64,000 bases of DNA, taken from assembly GCF_015529805.1 (NCBI RefSeq), contig NZ_CP064654.1, forward strand, positions 2,046,001 through 2,110,000. Direction: 5' to 3'. The notes beneath the pieces are model-generated. The model was not told the DNA's origin, made no database searches, and saw only the letters and a list, made by a program, of their open reading frames with translations. Shown in pieces: positions 9,750 through 18,480 of the stretch (position 1 is its first letter; each line of letters opens with the position of its first letter). Both the position numbers and the translations under genes were made by a program. Source of the DNA: Qipengyuania soli. Lineage in GTDB: Bacteria; Pseudomonadota; Alphaproteobacteria; Sphingomonadales; Sphingomonadaceae.

Positions 9750-10871
9750 TCAAGCCGCAGCTTCGAGATTGCCGGCGCTCATCCGTTCGATGAGCAGGCT
9801 CTCCCAGGTGGAGAGCGAACCGAGTGCAAGCGCGAGCGCATTGGAGCGGCGGTAGTAGAGGTGGCAATCGAACTCCCAGGTGAAGCCCATGCCGCCATGC
9901 GTTTGAATGTTGTTCTTCGCGCAGTGCTGGAAGGCATTGGTCGCGGATACGCGAACCGTGGCCGCAGCAATCGGCAGTTCGGCTGCGCTGGTGGCCAGCG
10001 CCCATGCCCCGTAATAGCAATTCGACCGCGCGAGCGTGGCCGAGACGTACATGTCGGCCAGCATGTGCTTGATCGCCTGAAACGAACCGATCTGGCGTCC
10101 GAAAGCCATGCGCTCGAGGGCGTAGTCTCGGGCCATCTCGAGCGCGCGGTCGGCACCGCCCAGCTGTTCGAATCCGATCAGGATGGCCGCACGGTCCATG
10201 ACCTGCGTCGCGATATGCCTCCCGTCGCCTGCACCGCCGATCAAGGTGGCCGGTGCGCCGTCGAACGCGAGACGCGCCTGGCCGCGCGTGGGATCGATAG
10301 TGCTGAGAACTTCGCGACTGACGCCATCCGACGTAAGATCAACAAGGTAAAGCGAGGGCCCATCGCCATCGTTCGCCAGCACGATCGCGAAGTCGGCGAT
10401 CGCGCCGTCCGCTACGGGGGACTTCGTCCCGGTGAGTTTGCCGCCTTCGACTGTCGCGCCTACCTTTTCGGGGCGCATCCGCCCGGTGGCTTCATTGATC
10501 GCCCAGCAGCCTATCGCCTCGCCTGCCGCAATCTTGGGGAGCCAGCGTGCCTTCTGCTCCTCGGTTCCCGCCTGCAGCAGGCATTCGGCAGCGAGATATA
10601 CAGATGACGCAACCGGGACTGGCGCTAGAACACGTCCCAGTTCCTCGGCGACCACGCACAGCTCGAGATGGCCGAGACCGACACCGCCATATTCCTCCGG
10701 AATTGCCGCGCCCAGAACACCGAGCTCTGCCAGTCCGGCGTAGAGGTCACCGTCGTACTGTGCGTCGGTTTCAAGGACCTTCCTTACGGCCGACGCAGGG
10801 CAGCGATCCGCGAGGAATCGCCTGACCTGTTGCCGCAATTCGTTCTGTTCGGCGGAGAAATCGAGATTCAT
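9750..10871 (-). CDS. Acyl-CoA dehydrogenase (partner-type subunit)
   Basis: A 373-residue member of the family. The N-terminal domain contains GAAIPEEYGGVGLGHLELCVV. The middle domain is less conserved (CWAINEATGRMRPEKV in place of the usual SEP-GSD motif), while the C-terminal domain has the FAD segment ERMAFGRQIGSFQAIKHMLAD and THGGMGFTWEFDCHLYYRR. The weak middle motif with an intact C-terminal domain is what is seen in one subunit of heteromeric enzymes. The ATG at 10871 fits the family N-terminus (NLDFSAEQNELRQ); the longer frame to 10943 has no similarity. Gaps of 19 and 16 bases to its neighbours indicate one operon. Confidence 0.88.
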   Translation of the reverse strand: MNLDFSAEQNELRQQVRRFLADRCPASAVRKVLETDAQYDGDLYAGLAELGVLGAAIPEEYGGVGLGHLELCVVAEELGRVLAPVPVASSVYLAAECLLQAGTEEQKARWLPKIAAGEAIGCWAINEATGRMRPEKVGATVEGGKLTGTKSPVADGAIADFAIVLANDGDGPSLYLVDLTSDGVSREVLSTIDPTRGQARLAFDGAPATLIGGAGDGRHIATQVMDRAAILIGFEQLGGADRALEMARDYALERMAFGRQIGSFQAIKHMLADMYVSATLARSNCYYGAWALATSAAELPIAAATVRVSATNAFQHCAKNNIQTHGGMGFTWEFDCHLYYRRSNALALALGSLSTWESLLIERMSAGNLEAAA

Positions 10872-10890
10872 TGGTGTCCTGCCCTCTCGT

Positions 10891-12621
10891 TCACGCAGCT
10901 TCGGCCAAGTCGCGACGTCGCACCAGGCGTCCTGGGAGCGCACCGGTATGTACGCCGTCGCGGTAGGTCACCTTGCCTGAAACGACGGTCGCGACGATCC
11001 CCTCTGCCCGCTGGTGCATGCGCTTTCCGCCAGCAGGTAGGTCATATTCGATCGTTGGCACATGGAGGGTCAGGTGATCGAGGTCGATCACGTTGAGGTC
11101 GGCCTTCATGCCCGGCGCGATCCGCCCGCGATCGGTAAGCCCGACAAGTGCCGCCGGGCGGCTGGTCAGCTCGGCGATAGCGTCCGCAAGGTCGATGCGT
11201 TCATCAGGTGTTGCGTCGCGCGCCCAGCGCTGGAGGTAGAAGGTCGGAAAGCTGGCATCGCAGATCAGGCCATAATGCGCTCCGCCATCGGCCAGTGCCA
11301 TGACGGTGTGCGGGCTGCCCAGCATCTCGCGAACGTTCTTCAGGTCACCATCGGTGTAGTTGGCCGCAGGGAGGTAAAAGACTGCGCGCCCGCCATCTTC
11401 GAGCAGGGCGTCGTAAGCATATTCATCGAGCGACAGATTGGTCGCCTCCGCGCGTGAATCGACGCGGTCTGTCGCTTCCGGTTCGTAATTCGGCTTGCCT
11501 TCCCACTGATAGGAGGCGCGAAAGGCCGCAATCAGCATCAGTGTGGTGGGATTGGAATCTTCCGGCGCTTCACTGAGCAATCTCTCGCGGAAATTCCTGT
11601 CGCGCATTATCGCGACCCGTTCCGCCAGCGGCAGGTGCGCTATCGCCTTGTAGCTGGGGTGGCTGCTGAAGTGGTGCAACGACAGATCGAGCCCGAAGAA
11701 CATGCCGACCGGTCGCGGCGCGACTTGCCCGCGGATATTCAGGCCGTCTGCAGCCGCTTGCTCGAGCCCCGCCATATGGTGCCGCCAACCGTCTCCCGGC
11801 TGGTTGGGAACGTCGAGAAGAGTAAAGGAAACAGGTCGCCCCGATTGTTCGGCAACCTGGCGCAGGATCGGAAACTCGACCTCGGCAGGCTCCATCGGCG
11901 CGGGTATGATCTGGAAGACGCCGCCATCGGCATCGGTTAGTCCGCCGGCAAGGGCGCAAAGCTCGTCAACGTCCGAATAGAGGCTGGGCGCCAGGTCGCC
12001 GGCCTTGGTGCGGTGCATGACATTGCGCGATGTCGTCACGCCGAAGGCACCCGCTGCGATCCCCTCCGCCACCAGGCTGCGCATGGCTGCAAGGTCCTCG
12101 GCTGTCGGCGCTTCCTTCCTCGCGGCACGTTCGCCCATCACGTAAACTCGCAGGGCCGAATGCGGGATCTGGGCGGCGATATCGATATCGAGTTCGCGCT
12201 TGTCGAGGGCATCGAGATACTCGGGAAAGGTCTCCCAATTCCATGGCAGTCCCTCGACCATGACCACCTCGGGGATATCCTCGATCCCCTCCATCAGCTT
12301 GACCAGCGTGTCACGCTGTTCCGGGCGGCAGGGGGCAAAACCGACACCGCAATTGCCCATCACCGCTGTCGTCACCCCATGCCCGGAAGACGGAGAAAGG
12401 CGGTTTTCCCAGGTTACCTGGCCGTCGAAATGGGTGTGCACGTCCACGAAACCGGGCGTGACGATCTTTCCCGTGGCATCGATGACCTCGTCTGCATCGC
12501 CCTCGATATCGCCCACCGCGGCGATGACGCCGCCGGCAATTGCCACGTCGCTGATCCGCGCGGGAGCACCCGTGCCGTCGTGCATGGTCCCGCCCCGAAT
12601 TATGAGGTCGTAGTGAGCCAT
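10891..12621 (-). CDS. Amidohydrolase, N-acyl-D-amino-acid deacylase (D-aminoacylase) family
   Basis: A 576-residue metal-dependent hydrolase. The start (YDLIIRGGTMHDGTGAPA), the metal-binding HxH in GFVDVHTHFDGQVTW, and the motif MGNCGVGFAPCRPEQRD belong to the N-acyl-D-amino-acid deacylase group, and the end (GRIAPGMKADLNVIDLDHL) closes the beta-sandwich typical of amidohydrolases. Its place at the head of an operon with two acyl-CoA dehydrogenases suggests it removes an amide group from a compound later degraded as a CoA ester (inference). The ATG at 12621 follows GAAGGGAGAGAA. The natural substrate is unknown. Confidence 0.85.
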   Translation of the reverse strand: MAHYDLIIRGGTMHDGTGAPARISDVAIAGGVIAAVGDIEGDADEVIDATGKIVTPGFVDVHTHFDGQVTWENRLSPSSGHGVTTAVMGNCGVGFAPCRPEQRDTLVKLMEGIEDIPEVVMVEGLPWNWETFPEYLDALDKRELDIDIAAQIPHSALRVYVMGERAARKEAPTAEDLAAMRSLVAEGIAAGAFGVTTSRNVMHRTKAGDLAPSLYSDVDELCALAGGLTDADGGVFQIIPAPMEPAEVEFPILRQVAEQSGRPVSFTLLDVPNQPGDGWRHHMAGLEQAAADGLNIRGQVAPRPVGMFFGLDLSLHHFSSHPSYKAIAHLPLAERVAIMRDRNFRERLLSEAPEDSNPTTLMLIAAFRASYQWEGKPNYEPEATDRVDSRAEATNLSLDEYAYDALLEDGGRAVFYLPAANYTDGDLKNVREMLGSPHTVMALADGGAHYGLICDASFPTFYLQRWARDATPDERIDLADAIAELTSRPAALVGLTDRGRIAPGMKADLNVIDLDHLTLHVPTIEYDLPAGGKRMHQRAEGIVATVVSGKVTYRDGVHTGALPGRLVRRRDLAEAA

Positions 12622-12821
12622 GGCTGTTCTCTCCCTTCTTCCAGGCAAGTCGGAATCAGTCCCTATTCGCAATTGATTCCACAGGGGGACCACGGGAGCA
12701 AAGGGTTTCTGACGGTGTCCGGGGCGAAGCGGTTCTGAACGTCGCCAGCGCGAGGTCGACCTGTTTGGTTTGACAGCACCCCATACAAGCGCTCCAAACT
12801 TGACCGGAGAGAGGACCTTGC

Positions 12822-13634
12822 ATGATCGACGACGCTGGCCACCCGCAGCCGGAAGTTCTCTACGAGGTGTCGGACCACGTAGCGACCATCACGCTGAATC
12901 GCCCGGAACGGCGCAACGCGCTTAACTGGAACGCCTATGCCTTGCTGGAGCAGGCACTGCGCGATGCCTCGGCGAACAACGACGTGCGTTGTGTCGTCGT
13001 CACGGGCAGCGATCCCGCCTTCTGTTCCGGCGATGACGTGATGGAGATAATGGCCGGCCCGAAGAAGTTCGCGAGCCCGAAAGACCAGATGACCGTACGC
13101 CACAAACCAACTCCAGCCGCCATGGCTGCACTGGAATGCGAAAAGCCCATGATTGCCGCCGTGAATGGTGCAGCAATCGGCTGGGGGATGGAACTGGCCC
13201 TCTACGCCGACATCAGAATCGCTTCCGCAAATGCCAGGTTCTCGGAAATGTTCATCAAGCGCGGGCTGGTTTGCGACGTCGGCGGCTTTTATCGCCTTCC
13301 CGCAATCGTAGGGCCAGCGAAGGCAGCGGAGCTGCTGTTCACCGGCGACATCATCGACGCATCCGAAGCGGAACGGATAGGCCTGGTCAGCAAGGTCGTG
13401 GAGCATGACGCGCTTCTTGGCGAAGCCTACGCGTTGGCCCGGCGCATCGCCGTCAACCCGCCGCTTGCGCTGCGGTTTATGAAGGAAGGCCTCTCACGCA
13501 GTGCGTTCGGTGACCCGCAGGAAATAGGAGCATGGGCCATCGCCACGATCAGGCGACTGATGGAAACCGAGGACCACAAGGAAGGCGTCGCCAGCTTCCT
13601 CGAGAAGCGCGAGCCTGTCTTCAGGGGTCTATAG
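12822..13634 (+). CDS. Enoyl-CoA hydratase/isomerase (crotonase family)
   Basis: A 270-residue crotonase fold protein. Oxyanion-hole segments are RRNALNWNAY with SDPAFCSGDDVMEIM, and MIAAVNGAAIGWGMELAL. The later segment SEMFIKRGLVCDVGGFYRLP corresponds to the catalytic-acid region, with an Asp where many hydratases have Glu, so isomerase or hydrolase activity is possible. It is divergent from the deacylase/dehydrogenase operon with a 200-base gap and likely serves the same pathway. GACCGGAGAGAGG precedes the ATG. Confidence 0.88.
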   Translation: MIDDAGHPQPEVLYEVSDHVATITLNRPERRNALNWNAYALLEQALRDASANNDVRCVVVTGSDPAFCSGDDVMEIMAGPKKFASPKDQMTVRHKPTPAAMAALECEKPMIAAVNGAAIGWGMELALYADIRIASANARFSEMFIKRGLVCDVGGFYRLPAIVGPAKAAELLFTGDIIDASEAERIGLVSKVVEHDALLGEAYALARRIAVNPPLALRFMKEGLSRSAFGDPQEIGAWAIATIRRLMETEDHKEGVASFLEKREPVFRGL

Positions 13635-13719
13635 GCAGTCAGGGAAGCATCTTGCCGCCGGACGCGTCTCCGACAGTCCAAAACAGCTTAGTCAGGTGTT
13701 TCGGCTTCTTTGAGAAAGG

Positions 13720-13795
13720 TGGTGCCGCTTACAGGACTCGAACCTGTGGCCCCATCATTACGAATGATGTGCTCTACCAACTGAGCTAAAGCGGC
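13720..13795 (-). tRNA. tRNA-Thr (anticodon CGT)
   Basis: Read on the minus strand the sequence folds as a full cloverleaf: acceptor GCCGCTT with AAGCGGC, D-arm GCTC..GAGC, anticodon stem CATCA/TGATG with loop TTCGTAA (anticodon CGU), T-arm ACAGG TTCGAGT CCTGT, discriminator A and an encoded CCA. It lies 58 bases downstream of tRNA-Cys on the same strand, so the two may be co-transcribed. Confidence 0.97.
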
Positions 13796-13853
13796 GCCTC
13801 TTGCGGCCCATAACGACACCGACAAGGGGTCGCAATGTGCCCAAGCTATGAAG

Positions 13854-13927
13854 TGGAGGCCCGAGCCGGAATCGAACCGGCGTGCAAGGATTTGCAGTCC
13901 TCTGCGTAACCACTCCGCCATCGGGCC
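13854..13927 (-). tRNA. tRNA-Cys (anticodon GCA)
   Basis: Minus-strand cloverleaf with acceptor GGCCCGA/TCGGGCC, anticodon stem AGGA/TCCT around CTGCAAA (anticodon GCA), T-arm CCGG TTCGATT CCGG, discriminator T and an encoded CCA end. Confidence 0.97.
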
Positions 13928-14049
13928 TCGCCCACCCTCTCGGGAAGGAAGCGGCGCACTAGCGATTCTGCAGGCTGAACGCAATCGGCTTGATGCGCTT
14001 TACGTAACGTCAGTCTGGACGTGGGCTTTGGCGCAGGCAAAGAAGCGGG

Positions 14050-14829
14050 ATGAGCGTTGCAAATCTCCTCGATCCCATAACCGCCGAAGGCGGTGCCACT
14101 CGCTTCGAAAATCTCGACAATTGGCTGCAAGGGCGCACCCTCTATGGCGGTGCCTCTGCCCTGATCGCCTATACCGCCGCCGTGCGAGCTTTTTCCGACC
14201 TGCCACCCTTGCGTGCGGCGCAGATCGCGTTCGTCGCTCCGATGACCGAGGACGCCGAGCTTCGCCGGGAGATCGTGCGGCAGGGGCGCAACGTAGCGCA
14301 GGTGCGCAGCGAAATCTGGTGCGAAGGGAAGTGCGCCCTCACCGCCTTCTGGCTCTTCGGAACGGGTCGCGAGGCGAATGCAGTCCACCCCGCAGCCCCG
14401 GTGGCAGACTGGCCTGGTTCGCCTGACGAAGCGGAACTCGCGATGACCGACAAGGGCCCGACATTCATCCAGAACAATTTCGAGATAAAGCGGGCGCAGG
14501 ACATGCGCGGTCCCGGCGATCCCGTGGTCCGGCGCTGGGCGCGCCTTACGCAGCGCGACGGCCTCGACCCGGTCAGTGAACTTATCCTGCTCGGCGACGT
14601 GCTGCCCCCTGGCGCAATGCGGGCAATGAAGCGCCAGGGCCCGATCAGTTCGATCAACTGGTCCTTCAATCTTCTGGAAACCGCTCCGACGACACGCGAT
14701 GGTTGGTGGCTGTCGGAAAATGCCAGCCAGCATGCCGATGACGGGTATTCGTCCGAACGGCTCCGCCTCTGGAACGCGGACGGCAAGCAGGTCCTCGACG
14801 GCATGCAGTGCGTGGCGGTGTTCGGCTGA
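14050..14829 (+). CDS. Acyl-CoA thioesterase, double-hotdog (TesB-like) family
   Basis: A 259-residue protein with two hotdog halves. The N-terminal half has WLQGRTLYGGASALIAYTAA and LRAAQIAFVAPMTEDAELRREI; the C-terminal half ends GYSSERLRLWNADGKQVLDGMQCVAVFG, as in thioesterase-family proteins that hydrolyse acyl-CoA to the free acid. The ATG at 14050 follows GCGGG only weakly. It stands alone downstream of the tRNAs on the opposite strand and fits the fatty-acid/acyl-CoA theme of the neighbourhood. Confidence 0.82.
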   Translation: MSVANLLDPITAEGGATRFENLDNWLQGRTLYGGASALIAYTAAVRAFSDLPPLRAAQIAFVAPMTEDAELRREIVRQGRNVAQVRSEIWCEGKCALTAFWLFGTGREANAVHPAAPVADWPGSPDEAELAMTDKGPTFIQNNFEIKRAQDMRGPGDPVVRRWARLTQRDGLDPVSELILLGDVLPPGAMRAMKRQGPISSINWSFNLLETAPTTRDGWWLSENASQHADDGYSSERLRLWNADGKQVLDGMQCVAVFG

Positions 14830-14925
14830 AGGCAAGCGCCACGCCGGAACCAAGAGCTTGAGTCCGGCACAATGCGCCGGTAAACCCGCGCCATGCTCCG
14901 CGTGACGACCACCGACAAGCAACAA

Positions 14926-14951
14926 GCCCGCCCATTTCCGGCGGCGTTTTT
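14926..14951 (+). terminator. Possible terminator after the thioesterase gene
   Basis: CCGCC and GGCGG pair around a seven-base loop and are followed by CGTTTTTGC. The stem is short, but position and T-run suit a rho-independent stop about 100 bases after the thioesterase. Confidence 0.45.
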
Positions 14952-15010
14952 GCACGCGTCTGGTCGCTAGGACGTCTCGCCAGAGCATCCGCGACATTCG
15001 CGAACCACAA

Positions 15011-15035
15011 CCCCGCCCGATCGGCGGGGTTTTTC
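15011..15035 (+). terminator. Rho-independent terminator
   Basis: A perfect 7-bp stem CCCCGCC/GGCGGGG with a five-base loop is followed by TTTTTC. It is only 60 bases after another hairpin with T-run, so two termination signals are in tandem with about 60 bases between them. Confidence 0.75.
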
Positions 15036-15067
15036 ATTCCGGTCGGGCACGTGCAAAGGAAAGACCT

Positions 15068-15499
15068 GTGATACCGACCAATGACAAAGCGATCGAGCGC
15101 ATAGCGCTCGGCCTGATCGATACGAGCCTGCCCAAGGCGGATTGGACTCATGCAGCCCATTTTGCTGCAGCCTTGTGGATTCTGCGGCATCGGCCCGATC
15201 TGGCGCCACCCGAGGAATTCAAGCGCCTGATCTGGCGCTACAACGAGACTACCGGCACACCGAACACCGATACTTCGGGCTATCATCACACCATCACGAT
15301 CGCTTCACTGCGTGCGTCGCGACACGTTCTGGAAAGCGCAAGTGGCAAGACACCGTTGTATGTGGTGCTCGATGGCCTGCTCGAATCCGCTTACGGATCG
15401 CGCAACTGGATCCTCGCCTACTGGAAAGAGGGCACCCTGTTTTCAGTCGAGGCGCGCAAGGGATGGGTCGAGCCCGACAGGGCTCACCTGCCTTTCTGA
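15068..15499 (+). CDS. Conserved hypothetical protein
   Basis: A 143-residue, probably cytoplasmic protein with no signal peptide or membrane segment. Recognisable features are the N-terminal WTHAAHFAAALWILRHRPD helix, the segment YNETTGTPNTDTSGYHHTIT with several polar residues and histidines that could bind a ligand or metal, and a C-terminal YWKEGTLFSVEARKGWVEPD. AAGGAAAGACC precedes the ATG. It is convergent with the crotonase gene, with 12 bases between the stops. I do not recognise a named family. Confidence 0.65.
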   Translation: MIPTNDKAIERIALGLIDTSLPKADWTHAAHFAAALWILRHRPDLAPPEEFKRLIWRYNETTGTPNTDTSGYHHTITIASLRASRHVLESASGKTPLYVVLDGLLESAYGSRNWILAYWKEGTLFSVEARKGWVEPDRAHLPF

Positions 15500-15511
15500 A
15501 GCAGTTCCCGA

Positions 15512-16312
15512 TCAGACGTCGGTGAAGTTGGGCGCGCGCTTCTGCATTTCGGCCATGACCGCCTCGACCTGATTGGGTTTGCGGATCACGCCATCCTGTT
15601 CGACGCTCTCGGCCATCAGGATGGCGTCTTCTCCCTCTTCACGCATCACGTGGAACAGGCGTTTTGCCCCGCGAATGGCCTCGGGGTTCTTGTTCGCAAT
15701 GATCGTGGCGAGTTCGGTCGCACGGGCAAGGGGATCCTCGGACACTTCGGTCGCAAGGCCCAGTTCCTTAGCCTCTGCTCCAGTAAACTCGCGGTTGGTA
15801 TAGGTCAGCTCGCGCAGGACATCGTCGCGGACCAGTCCCCGCCACAAGGCATAGCCGGCCATGTCGGGGACAAGTCCCCACTTCATTTCCATGACCGCCA
15901 TTCGCGTGGCGGGATGGACTATCCGAATATCTGCGCCACTGGCGATCTGCAGGCCGCCGCCGAAACAGACGCCATGAACAGCCGCTATCACCGGCACCGG
16001 ACACTTACGCCAGGTCATCGCAGCTTCCTGGGCCCGGTTGGCATTACCGTGCGTCCTAGTGGCAAGATCCGCCGTCGGGTTCGACCCGCCCGAAGTCATG
16101 CTGCCAAGGTCGAGACCTGCGCAAAATGCGCGGCCGTCTCCCGATAGAACCACCGACCGCAATCCCTTCATCGATCGCAGTTCCTCGCCTGCCTCAAGGA
16201 TGGCCTCGAATTGCGCCGGATCCAGTGCATTCATCTTGTCGGCACGGGTAAAGCGAACCTGCGCGACCCCGTTGTCGCCCAGATCAATCGAAACGCGGTC
16301 GCTGGATGGCAT
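15512..16312 (-). CDS. Enoyl-CoA hydratase/isomerase (crotonase family)
   Basis: A 266-residue crotonase. Oxyanion segments are GRAFCAGLDLGSM and VIAAVHGVCFGGGLQIASGAD; the segment MEMKWGLVPDMAGYALWRGL carries an Asp at the usual position of the second catalytic carboxylate, resembling dienoyl-CoA isomerases and related crotonases. The start lies 28 bases inside the end of the upstream regulator gene on the same strand, so translation may be coupled. The exact reaction is uncertain. Confidence 0.87.
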   Translation of the reverse strand: MPSSDRVSIDLGDNGVAQVRFTRADKMNALDPAQFEAILEAGEELRSMKGLRSVVLSGDGRAFCAGLDLGSMTSGGSNPTADLATRTHGNANRAQEAAMTWRKCPVPVIAAVHGVCFGGGLQIASGADIRIVHPATRMAVMEMKWGLVPDMAGYALWRGLVRDDVLRELTYTNREFTGAEAKELGLATEVSEDPLARATELATIIANKNPEAIRGAKRLFHVMREEGEDAILMAESVEQDGVIRKPNQVEAVMAEMQKRAPNFTDV

Positions 16313-17054
16313 GCTGAATTCCTTCTTGCGCAGAGCCTTTCAAGCCACCGTTGCCCAAGGTGGCGGCGCTGTCCAGCATTTCGCGTCGAGCCCCGGCGAA
16401 GGCATGGAAACTTCCATGACGATCGCCTCCAAGTTGGTACCCGCCCTTGGGATGCGTCTCCACCAGCCAGCCGCAGCGACTGATGGCCAGTTTTGCTCGG
16501 AGCCGCGATACGTGGACCTCAAGCGAGTTGGTTTCCGGGAGATGATCCATACGCCAGACGTCTGCGAGTAGCTGGCGGCGCGAAACGCGGGTGTAGGGTG
16601 TTTCTGCAAGACGCCAGAGAAGGGCGAATTCGCGCGGGTGGAGACCCAGCCAACTGCCATCGACATAACCGTCACGATAGAAGATATCGAGCGACACCGG
16701 CCCTGCCTTGCGTCTGCGCGGCATGGTCTTGGCAAAGGCTTCCAGTTTGACGAGGCGAGCGGCAAGCTCGACCAACGCGACCTGTGTTCCAAGAGCGTCG
16801 CCAAACCCGGCATCGAGCAAGCTGGCGCGCGCCAACGGGTCCTCGACGCCGACCGCGACTACCGTTTCAGGTCTGCGAAGAGAGGTCCATTCAGGCGGTC
16901 GGGTCTCGTCCCTCCAATCCAGCAAAACGGGTGAGCGTCCGTCCGCCGCGTCGCACGAACGCTCACTTCCCAAGGTCCAACCGAGATGGCGCAAATCCCA
17001 ACGTGCGGGCGGAATCGACGCATCCGATAGCCAACAAAAACCTGGCAGGCTCAT
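16284..17054 (-). CDS. OmpR-type winged-helix regulator with degenerate receiver
   Basis: A 256-residue protein. Residues about 1-105 resemble a decayed receiver: VLLDW retains an Asp-containing strand, but the conserved Lys of the last strand appears lost in GFGDALGTQVALVELAARLVKL. Residues about 120-215 form an OmpR/PhoB winged helix (LGLHPREFALLWRLAETPYTRVSRRQLLADVW, then NSLEVHVSRLRAKL and VETHPKGGYQL). About 40 extra residues follow the DNA-binding domain and overlap the crotonase start by 29 bases. It is probably a phosphorylation-independent transcription factor; its target may be the adjacent crotonase (inference). Confidence 0.75.
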   Translation of the reverse strand: MSLPGFCWLSDASIPPARWDLRHLGWTLGSERSCDAADGRSPVLLDWRDETRPPEWTSLRRPETVVAVGVEDPLARASLLDAGFGDALGTQVALVELAARLVKLEAFAKTMPRRRKAGPVSLDIFYRDGYVDGSWLGLHPREFALLWRLAETPYTRVSRRQLLADVWRMDHLPETNSLEVHVSRLRAKLAISRCGWLVETHPKGGYQLGGDRHGSFHAFAGARREMLDSAATLGNGGLKGSAQEGIQHAIQRPRFD

Positions 17055-17161
17055 AGCGATCTCCTGCCCCTCCCGAGCCTTTGGTCATGAAGGCAGGGAG
17101 TTAATAGTGAAATCCGGTTCATCCCCTATGGAATTAGGGAAGGTAGCGGGTTTGGAAAGCC

Positions 17162-18346
17162 TCAGCTGCCGTGTTCGGCAAGGAAACGCTTGATATTGCG
17201 GGCTGCCTGCCGGATCCGCTGCTCGTTCTCGACCATGGCAATTCGCACGTAACCTTCGCCTTCTTCGCCATAACCGACACCTGCCGCAACGGCGACGCCC
17301 GCATGCTGGAGGAGCTGCTTCGAAAACTCGAGACTGCCGACATTGTGGAACCCCTTGGGCAGGGGAGCCCACGCGAACATGCTTGCCGGCGGTGAGGGAA
17401 TTTCCCAGCCGGCGCGCCCGAAGCTTTCGACCATGACGTCACGGCGGCGCTGGTAGCGTTGGCGGTTTTCCTCGACGATATCCTGCGGTCCATTGAGCGC
17501 CGCACAGGCGGCAGCCTGGATCGGCGTGAACGCACCGTAGTCGAGGTAACTCTTCACGCGGGTCAGAGCCGCAATCAGCGTTGGGTTGCCAACCGCGAAA
17601 CCCAACCGCCATCCGGCCATCGAGTAGGTCTTGGACATGGATGTGAATTCGACTGCCACGTCCTTCGCGCCGGGGACCTCGAGGATCGAGCGGGTCGGCT
17701 TCCCGTCGTAATAGAGCTCGGAATATGCGAGGTCGGAGAGGACCCAGACCTTGTTCTCGCGTGCCCACGCGACCAGCCTCTCGTAAAAAGCGAGATCGAC
17801 CGTCTCTGCTGTGGGATTGCTCGGATAATTGACGATCAGGACCGTCGGGCGCGGCGCGGTGAAGGCCATCGCATTGTCGAGCGACTTCCAATATCGCTCG
17901 TCGGGCGTGGTCGGGACCGAGCGGATCGTGGCACCTGCAATGATGAAGCCGAAGGTGTGGATGGGATAGCTAGGGCTGGGTGCAAGGACCACGTCGCCCG
18001 GCGCGACGATGGCGGTCGCCATGGAGGAGAGGCCCTCTTTCGAGCCCATGGTAACGACGACTTCGCGCTCGGGGTCGAGATCGACGTTGAAGCGCCGACC
18101 GTAGTAGTTCGCTTGGGCGCGACGCAGGCCCGGGATGCCCTTCGACTGCGAATAACCGTGCGCGTTGGGCTTGTTCGCCACTTCGCATAGCTTGTCGATG
18201 ACATGCTGCGGCGGCGGGCGGTCGGGATTGCCCATTCCCAGGTCGATGATGTCCTGGCCCGCCTGGCGCGCGGCATGCCGCATCGCGTTCACTTCCGCGA
18301 TGACATAGGGCGGCAGGCGCTTGATGCGGTAGAATTCTTCGGACAT
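17162..18346 (-). CDS. Class I/II aminotransferase, AlaC / LL-diaminopimelate aminotransferase-like
   Basis: A 394-residue PLP enzyme. It opens with RIKRLPPYVIAEVNAMRHAA and DLGMGNPDRPPPQHVIDKL, the signature of the AlaC (glutamate-pyruvate transaminase) group. The PLP-Lys lies in FTSMSKTYSMAGWRLGFAVG. It likely makes alanine from pyruvate and glutamate or takes part in lysine/methionine-related transamination. I prefer the ATG at 18346 (CTGGAG just before it) to the ATG at 18376, which has no good ribosome site. It is divergent from the PHA synthase gene. Confidence 0.88.
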   Translation of the reverse strand: MSEEFYRIKRLPPYVIAEVNAMRHAARQAGQDIIDLGMGNPDRPPPQHVIDKLCEVANKPNAHGYSQSKGIPGLRRAQANYYGRRFNVDLDPEREVVVTMGSKEGLSSMATAIVAPGDVVLAPSPSYPIHTFGFIIAGATIRSVPTTPDERYWKSLDNAMAFTAPRPTVLIVNYPSNPTAETVDLAFYERLVAWARENKVWVLSDLAYSELYYDGKPTRSILEVPGAKDVAVEFTSMSKTYSMAGWRLGFAVGNPTLIAALTRVKSYLDYGAFTPIQAAACAALNGPQDIVEENRQRYQRRRDVMVESFGRAGWEIPSPPASMFAWAPLPKGFHNVGSLEFSKQLLQHAGVAVAAGVGYGEEGEGYVRIAMVENEQRIRQAARNIKRFLAEHGS

Positions 18347-18480
18347 TCGGGCTCCAGTTGGCGTTGGTTTCGTCATACTGATTACCTATTCATCCTGCAG
18401 GCGCAATCGAGCAGGGTGCAACTGCCTGCGGAATAACCTATCGCGGAAGAAACCCGCGCTTGCCCGAACGAGGAACGAAG

